In this document: piece by piece, positions 59,401-64,000 of the stretch | Layout: each line of letters starts with the position of its first letter | How positions within the stretch are numbered: position 1 is the first letter of the stretch | Assembly (NCBI RefSeq): GCF_900289045.1 | Contig: NZ_LT985188.1 | Coordinates: forward strand, 3,038,001 to 3,102,000 | Origin: Micropruina glycogenica | Lineage (GTDB): Bacteria; Actinomycetota; Actinomycetes; Propionibacteriales; Propionibacteriaceae | Length of the DNA: 64,000 bases | Direction: 5' to 3' | Translations under genes and position numbers: made by a program | The notes under the pieces: generated by a model | What the model was told of the DNA's origin: nothing | What the model saw: only the letters and a program-made list of their open reading frames with translations | Databases searched by the model: none

Positions 59401-60530
59401 ATGGCACGGACGAAGCGAGCCTTCGGGACGATCCGCAGGTTGCCCTCGAAGATGTACTAGGCCAGTACATCGGGCCAGACATGGCTCGACACAACGCGCC
59501 GGGCACATTCACCGCCAGAGCGGACGCGGAGGGCTGGATCGCTCTGGAGCGCCGGCTGATCGAGTGGGACGAGTGGGCGCCGCCGGCCCAGCGGCGGGCG
59601 AAGCAGCTCCACGACGACACCCAGACGTTGCGGACGTACGCGGACACCTGGTTGCCGGAGCGAACCGCCGTACGCGGCCTGAAGCCGAAGACAGTGAGTG
59701 AGTACCAGCGGTACCTCGACCGGCTCATCTACCCGACGCTGGGCGAGATGCGGCTGAAGGATGTGACGCCAGCGACCGTGCGTGCGTGGATCGGGAAGCT
59801 CAACGCCAGGACGCCACGGATCAATGAGCACGCCTACGCGCTGCTGAAGACGATCTTTGCCACGGCCGTGCAGGATGAGCTGCTCGACCGGAACCCGTGC
59901 CGGGAACGGATGCGGAAGCCCTTCCGGCACATCGGGGAGCCGGCCACGCTGGACGAGCTGGCGCTGCTGGTGGCCGCGATGCCTGAACGGCTGAGGCTGA
60001 TGATCGAGCTGGCGGCGTGGTGCGCGCTGAGGTTCGGTGAGTTTGCCGAACTGCGACGAGGCGACGTCGACCTCAGGAACGGCGAGATCCGGGTCAGCCG
60101 AGCGGTGCAGTGGGTCGACGGCAAGAAGATCGTGGCTGCGCCCAAGGCGGACAGCGTTCGCGTGGTGGCGTTTCCGCCCCACCTCGGGGAGGCGGTCAAG
60201 GAGCACCTTCGGACGCACGCGCAGTGGGGCAAGGACGGCCTGCTGTTCCCGACCACCCACGGTGAGCAGTACCGGGCGCCCACGTTCCACCAGGCGTACT
60301 TCAGGAAGGCCAGAGAGGCCGCTGGGCGGCCCAACCTCCGTTTCCACGACCTCCGGCACACCGGAGCCACCTTGGCGGCCGCCTCAGGCGCAACGCTCGC
60401 CGAACTGATGCAGCGTCTGGGCCACTCGACCGTCTCGGCCGCGCTGGCCTACCAGCACGCTGCGCAAGGCTCGGACAAGCGGATCGCGGTCCAGCTATCA
60501 GCGTTTGCCAGCGCCTGGAACGAGAACTGA
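59401..60530 (+). pseudogene. int: Tyrosine integrase, 5' end broken by stop and frameshift
   Basis: A family-typical start MARTKRAFGTIRRLPSKMY is encoded from ATG 59401 but ends at TAG 59458-59460. The rest (YIGPDMARHNAPGTF onward) continues one frame away, so a CAG-to-TAG change and a lost base lie within about 10 bp. The downstream 350 residues are intact: core-binding domain, then catalytic Arg in ALRFGEFAEL, HDLRHTGATL, GHSTVSAALAYQH. A shorter protein from an unknown start in the main frame is possible but would lack the DNA arm-binding N-terminus. It lies 168 bp after tRNA-Ile and is the probable recombinase of this island. Confidence 0.75.
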
Positions 60531-60735
60531 AGCTCTGGAAACGACCAACCTGAGGGCGCAGGCTGCCTAGGTCTACAAGTTGTCACTGTCACTGCAGGCA
60601 GATCTCGGCGCGCGGCCTTGTTCTGCTCTGCTCAGCGACGCCTAGCAGCACACTTCTCAACCCACGCCGACATGTCGACGTTGACCCGCCGCATGGCGGT
60701 GCAGGCACGGCGAGGTGAGCGACGGTGCTCGGCGC
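60531..60735. other. 205-bp gap, nothing recognised
   Basis: No open frame with family features and no repeat of the kinds seen elsewhere. It lies between the convergent integrase and ribbon-helix-helix genes. Confidence 0.5.
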
Positions 60736-60939
60736 CTAACGGAGAAGACCGCGGGCGCGTTCGATGCGTTCGCGAAGCCCCTCCTGGAACTTCGCGTCCT
60801 TGCTGACGGATTCGATGTGACTCGCGATAGCGGCCCGGATCACGTCCGAGACTGGCTGGTTCTCGACGCTCGCCACGGTCTCCAGTTGCTCAGCCTGTTC
60901 GGCAGACAGACGAATGGTCATTGCTTTCTGGGCGGACAT
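60736..60939 (-). CDS. Ribbon-helix-helix DNA-binding protein
   Basis: About 67 residues from ATG 60939. MTIRLSAEQAEQLETVASVE has the beta-strand and first helix of CopG/Arc-type proteins, and QPVSDVIRAAIASHIE the second helix. The charged tail could bind a partner. No toxin gene is adjacent, so it may be a stand-alone repressor. It is divergent from the Ubl operon, and a tandem TGGTATCA repeat lies in the 95-bp gap between them. Confidence 0.75.
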   Translation of the reverse strand: MSAQKAMTIRLSAEQAEQLETVASVENQPVSDVIRAAIASHIESVSKDAKFQEGLRERIERARGLLR

Positions 60940-60990
60940 GCCACCCAGTGTGCCACCACATGCACGAATTATCCATATATCTTGGTGGCG

Positions 60991-61006
60991 TGGTATCATG
61001 GTATCA
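60991..61006. promoter_or_regulatory. Tandem operator candidate TGGTATCA x2
   Basis: Two perfect adjacent 8-bp copies, 29 bp before the Ubl operon start and 52 bp from the RHH start. Tandem short direct repeats are a common operator form for RHH repressors. TATCAT here could also serve as a -10 element, so binding would block transcription. Confidence 0.45.
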
Positions 61007-61034
61007 ATGAACCACAACAGTTAGGAGTAGGACC

Positions 61035-61499
61035 ATGACCGCACAGGCTGAAGCCCACGCGAAGAAGATCACCATCTACATCGACGGCGAGTCGTACGAG
61101 ACCACGTCGGGGCGCACCCCCGTCGCGACTCTGCGTGGCCTGCGTCGCCCGCCGGTCCCGGCCGACAAGGACCTCTGGCTTGATATAGAGGACGAGCAGG
61201 ATCAGGAACTCGACGCGGCCGGCACCCTCGACGTCGTCGACGGGATGCGGTTCTTCACCGAAATCGACGCGATTACCATCCGCATCGACCGCGTCGAGTA
61301 CGAGGTCTACAAGCACAAGATGACCGGCGTCGAGCTGCGCGCTGTGCCCAGCCCCGATGTTCCTGCCGACCGCGACCTGTGGCTTGACGTGCCCGACAAG
61401 CGCGACGTCAAGGTCCAGGACGAGGACGTCGTTCGTCTTAAGGATGGGGTGCGCTTCTTCACCGCCCCCGGTCGCATCAACCCTGGGCGGGCGTCGTGA
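61035..61499 (+). CDS. Two-domain ubiquitin-like protein (multiubiquitin family)
   Basis: 154 residues made of two tandem beta-grasp domains. Domain 1 is ~9-70 (KKITIYIDGESYETTSGRTP ... VVDGMRFFTEI) and domain 2 ~72-145 (AITIRIDRVEYEVYKHKMTG ... LKDGVRFFTAPG). The repeated pattern VPADKDLWLD/VPADRDLWLD then DGMRFF/DGVRFF shows the internal duplication. The C-terminus is GRINPGRAS, not a terminal Gly-Gly, so trimming to a glycine (for example after INPG) by the JAB domain of the same operon is plausible. The ATG follows AGGAG. It should be the modifier conjugated or polymerised by this system. Confidence 0.85.
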   Translation: MTAQAEAHAKKITIYIDGESYETTSGRTPVATLRGLRRPPVPADKDLWLDIEDEQDQELDAAGTLDVVDGMRFFTEIDAITIRIDRVEYEVYKHKMTGVELRAVPSPDVPADRDLWLDVPDKRDVKVQDEDVVRLKDGVRFFTAPGRINPGRAS

Positions 61500-61879
61500 A
61501 GCTGCCCGAGCCGGACCGCGAATTCCTCGACCGGTCCGGCATCAACTACCGGGTCTTCGACGACGGCACCGGCATGCTGAACGTCGAGTTGATCGGCTTC
61601 CCGCTGCCGCTCGGCCTGAACGCGGATGTGGCCTGTGTGTTGTTCCGTCTTTCCGCCAGCTACCCCGATACCCCGCCCGACATGTGGTGGATCATCCCCC
61701 ACCTGGCGCCGGTGGGCGGCGGCGGGATCCCCGCCACGGAGGTCATCGAGACCCACGACGGCCGCAGCTGGCAGCGTTGGTCGCGACACCTTGATCCGAC
61801 AGCCTGGCGGTCCGGAATCGACGGGCTGGAGAGTTACGTGCGCCTCCTGCGCACTGAGCTGGGGAGCGCTGCCGCATGA
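61496..61879 (+). CDS. E2-like protein (prokaryotic E2 family E type)
   Basis: 127 residues, GTG start overlapping the Ubl stop. YRVFDDGTGMLNVELIGFPL, LFRLSASYPDTPPDMWW and RSWQRWSRHLDPTAWRSGID match the prokaryotic E2 family E layout; YPDTPP corresponds to the conserved YPxxPP turn of E2 enzymes. The only Cys (Cys47) precedes this turn, whereas the catalytic Cys of classical E2s follows it. So either the active residue differs or the protein is a non-canonical carrier. It is co-translated with Ubl and E1. Confidence 0.78.
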   Translation: MKLPEPDREFLDRSGINYRVFDDGTGMLNVELIGFPLPLGLNADVACVLFRLSASYPDTPPDMWWIIPHLAPVGGGGIPATEVIETHDGRSWQRWSRHLDPTAWRSGIDGLESYVRLLRTELGSAAA

Positions 61880-63252
61880 CCGCCACCCTGCGCCTTACAG
61901 GCCCGCTGCATGACGGCCTGGTGGCGATGGCTACTAGCCCAGTTGAAACCGGCGCCGTGCTACTCGTGCGTTACACCACCATCGATGGCAGCGACGTCAT
62001 CCTCCTGGGCGACGAGCTTGTGGCCGTTCCCGAGGATGCCTACGAGATTCGCACCCACCAGGCACTTCAGATCACCTCGGACGGCTATGTCCACGCGCTC
62101 AAGACCGCTCAGCAGCGCGGGAGGATCGCAATTTGGGTGCACAGCCACCCCGGTGAGCAGGCGATTCCCCGCCCGAGTCGCCACGACCGCGTCGTCAACG
62201 AGCAGCTCGAACCGCTGTTCCGTGACCGCACCGAGACCGACCAGTACGGCTACCTCGTCGTCAGCCACGACAACGGCACTCTCACCTTCACCGGCGAGCT
62301 CATCGGGCGGATCAACACGCCGATCGCGCGGTTGTCCGTCATCGGCGAGCGCTGGATCTTTCGTCCGGCCTTCGACACAGACGCCGGCACCGACCGATCC
62401 CTGTTCGACCGGAACATCCGTGCCTTCGGCGACGGGATCCAAACCGCCATCAGCGAACTTACCGTCGCCGTGATTGGCGCCGGAGGCACCGGTTCCGCCG
62501 TCGCCGAACAGCTCGCCCGGCTCGGAGTTCGCTCGTTCATCCTCATCGACCCGGACATCCTCTCCGACTCCAACACGACGCGCGTCTACGGCTCCACGCC
62601 TGCCGACGTCGGTCGCCCGAAGGTGGACGTCCTCGGTGATCACCTCGAACGCATCGCCCGTGGAGTCCGCACCACGCGCGTCCAAGGGTCGATTCTCACC
62701 GAGACCGTCGCACGTACCATGGTCGGCGCGGACTTGGTCTTCGGCTGTACCGACGACAACGCCGGCCGTCTGCGGCTGTCGCGGTTGCCGTACTACTACC
62801 TGATCCCGGTCATCGACTGCGGCGTGCAGATCCCCGCCGACCAACAGGGCATCATCACTGGCGTATTCGGAAGGGTGACGACCCTGTACCCGAGCAGCGC
62901 CTGTCTGATCTGCCGCGACCGCATCGACCTCGCTGTCGCAGAGGCCGAGACCCGGTCCGCGAACGAGCAGAAGCGGCTCGAGAAGGAGGGTTATGCACCA
63001 GCGCTGCCAGGTGTCGAGCCCGCCGTGGTCACCTTCACCACCCTCGTCGCGGCCACTGCTGTCAGTGAGCTACTGGAGCGGCTGGTCGGCTACGGCGACA
63101 CCCCCACCCCGTCCGAGCTGATCCTCTTCATCCACGACCGCACCATCCGCGGCAACATCGGGGCGTCGCACGAAGGGCATTACTGTGACCCGGCTACTCG
63201 CCGAGTTGGCACCGACGACGACATGTTCCTGGGGTTGAATTGGGCATCCTGA
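61876..63252 (+). CDS. JAB peptidase-E1 (ThiF) fusion protein
   Basis: 458 residues. Residues ~10-150 form a JAB/JAMM zinc isopeptidase: possible Glu24, His89-x-His91-Pro, Ser101 and Asp104 (VHSHPGEQAIPRPSRHD). Residues ~185-450 form a ThiF/E1 adenylation domain with GAGGTGS (201-207), Asp225, Asn233 and Arg236, plus Cys343-x-x-Cys346. The JAB part probably trims Ubl or removes it from targets; the E1 part adenylates its C-terminus. A candidate catalytic Cys is not obvious. It overlaps the E2 gene by 4 nt (ATGA). Confidence 0.88.
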   Translation: MTATLRLTGPLHDGLVAMATSPVETGAVLLVRYTTIDGSDVILLGDELVAVPEDAYEIRTHQALQITSDGYVHALKTAQQRGRIAIWVHSHPGEQAIPRPSRHDRVVNEQLEPLFRDRTETDQYGYLVVSHDNGTLTFTGELIGRINTPIARLSVIGERWIFRPAFDTDAGTDRSLFDRNIRAFGDGIQTAISELTVAVIGAGGTGSAVAEQLARLGVRSFILIDPDILSDSNTTRVYGSTPADVGRPKVDVLGDHLERIARGVRTTRVQGSILTETVARTMVGADLVFGCTDDNAGRLRLSRLPYYYLIPVIDCGVQIPADQQGIITGVFGRVTTLYPSSACLICRDRIDLAVAEAETRSANEQKRLEKEGYAPALPGVEPAVVTFTTLVAATAVSELLERLVGYGDTPTPSELILFIHDRTIRGNIGASHEGHYCDPATRRVGTDDDMFLGLNWAS

Positions 63253-63575
63253 AGAGCATCCGATACTGGCGCCGCTGGAAGGCCGACCTGAGCACGTCCT
63301 CGGCCGCCGACATTCCCGTCCGGCTACCCGTCCGCCGCGCTGTGGTCGTGGAAAGCGCGGGCCGACCCAAATGGCTCATCTTCGACTGCCCCTGCGACCG
63401 GGGGCATCGAGTGATGCTCAATCTGGACCGAGGGAACCGACCGCTCTGGCGCATCGCCGACCGCTATCCGCTCACCCTCTATCCCAGCGTCGACGAGCGC
63501 AGTTCCGTCGGCCACTGTCACTATGTTGTACGCGACGGCTACGTACGCTGGATCGAACGAACGGATCACCGATGA
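63240..63575 (+). CDS. DUF6527-like protein
   Basis: 111 residues. It resembles DUF6527, a small family I associate with bacterial Ubl operons: KWLIFDCPCDRGHRVMLNL, PLWRIADRYPLTLYPSVDER and CHYVVRDGYVRWI. The CPCDRGH pair and later Cys/His could bind metal or form a catalytic site. The apparent start is TTG overlapping the E1 gene by 13 nt, and no better start exists. Its biochemical role is not known to me with certainty; processing or removal of Ubl is possible. Confidence 0.65.
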   Translation: MGILKSIRYWRRWKADLSTSSAADIPVRLPVRRAVVVESAGRPKWLIFDCPCDRGHRVMLNLDRGNRPLWRIADRYPLTLYPSVDERSSVGHCHYVVRDGYVRWIERTDHR

Positions 63576-64000
63576 CCCACCCTCACACCGAGCCCGAGGA
63601 CCAGCTCGGATTCGTTCCAACACCGCCACTGCCCGAGCCCACCCCAGCGCCGAAAGGACCGACGCGGACTCCGATGTTCGAGGCGATGAACGCCAATCGC
63701 TATGCCCGGCAGAGTCTCATCAGAGAGATCGAGAAGGTCACGTCGACGACCCTGATTTGCTACGTCGTGGCTGACCTACAGATCGAGCGCACCGACGTCG
63801 TCGCCATGGTCGACCTACTGCACAACATCACGCCCGGCACCCCGATCGACCTGCTGCTGAACTCACCAGGGGGCGACATCGACGCTGCCGAAAAGCTCAT
63901 TCTCCTCATCCGAAAACGTGCTGGCAGCGCACCTGTGCGAGTCATCGTGCCCGACTACGCAAAAAGCGCGGCTACGCTCATCGCCCTAGGGGCCAACACC
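63572..64000 (+). CDS. SDH/ClpP-class serine protease (cut by window edge)
   Basis: 143 residues visible. A Pro-rich start of ~35 residues is followed by a crotonase-like ClpP/SppA-type fold: TTLICYVVADLQIERTD, LLLNSPGGDIDAAEKLI (oxyanion region) and IVPDYAKSAATLIALGAN, where Ser132 after Lys131 is the likely nucleophile. It is closest to the serine-dehydrogenase-proteinase (SDH_sah) group. ATG overlaps the DUF6527-like stop (ATGA), so it is the fifth gene of the Ubl operon. It might degrade modified proteins or be controlled by modification; the gene continues past the window. Confidence 0.8.
   Translation, partial: MTHPHTEPEDQLGFVPTPPLPEPTPAPKGPTRTPMFEAMNANRYARQSLIREIEKVTSTTLICYVVADLQIERTDVVAMVDLLHNITPGTPIDLLLNSPGGDIDAAEKLILLIRKRAGSAPVRVIVPDYAKSAATLIALGANT

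Overview
This window is chromosomal DNA from a high-GC Gram-positive bacterium (Actinomycetota), centred on the replication origin. The order parB-parA-rsmG ... jag-yidC-yidD-rnpA-rpmH-dnaA-dnaN-gnd-recF-DUF721 ... gyrB-gyrA-DUF3566 is the classic actinobacterial origin block. GTG starts are common, and a perfect parS site and DnaA boxes are present. The anaerobic GlpABC enzyme next to GlpK and GlpF would fit a Propionibacteriales-like facultative or anaerobic actinobacterium, but that placement is inference.

Region 1 (1-15.8 kb) is polyol-phosphate metabolism. It holds glpK (partial), glpF, a SorC-type regulator, a DUF4185-like protein and the glpABC operon. Next come a GpsA-like dehydrogenase and, divergent from it, a DeoR regulator heading a five-gene run: RpiB-like isomerase, unknown membrane protein, HAD-IIA (AraL-like) phosphatase and a glycerol-1-phosphate dehydrogenase (AraM/EgsA-like). 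The last six genes look like one pathway unit whose substrate is unknown.

Region 2 (15.9-25.4 kb) starts with a compact module of ABC ATPase, 12-TM permease, two small membrane proteins and a membrane HExxH protein, bracketed by similar direct repeats. It continues with trxB-trxA, a GNAT-like protein, an aminotransferase, a D-Ala-D-Ala-ligase-like protein, SURF1 and DUF3817.

Region 3 (25.5-48.0 kb) is the origin block. It includes a deletion scar where a HAD phosphatase and a maltose-acetyltransferase-like gene have both lost their 5' ends. Four membrane or exported proteins of unknown function sit between DUF721 and gyrB.

Region 4 (48.1-59.1 kb) is accessory: a LacI regulator with larE-larB and beta-glucuronidase, a Gln/Pro-rich membrane protein, and an insertion-sequence nest. 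In the nest, a 1.36-kb rve-type IS is interrupted by an IS1182-type element inserted at CTAG, and a second related 1.36-kb IS follows.

Region 5 (59.15 kb to the window end) is a probable genomic island at tRNA-Ile(GAU). It starts with a tyrosine integrase whose 5' end is broken, then a ribbon-helix-helix protein, then a tightly coupled ubiquitin-like conjugation operon: two-domain Ubl, E2-like protein, JAB-E1 fusion, DUF6527-like protein and an SDH/ClpP-class serine protease that runs off the window.

The gaps between genes are filled with dispersed repeats: a 26-bp palindrome (consensus core CCCGGCGNACGCCGGG), GTCGAGCCTGTCGAGACC-type repeats, a duplicated ~200-bp composite unit, and several long perfect hairpins. 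Two of these families have also entered coding sequence.
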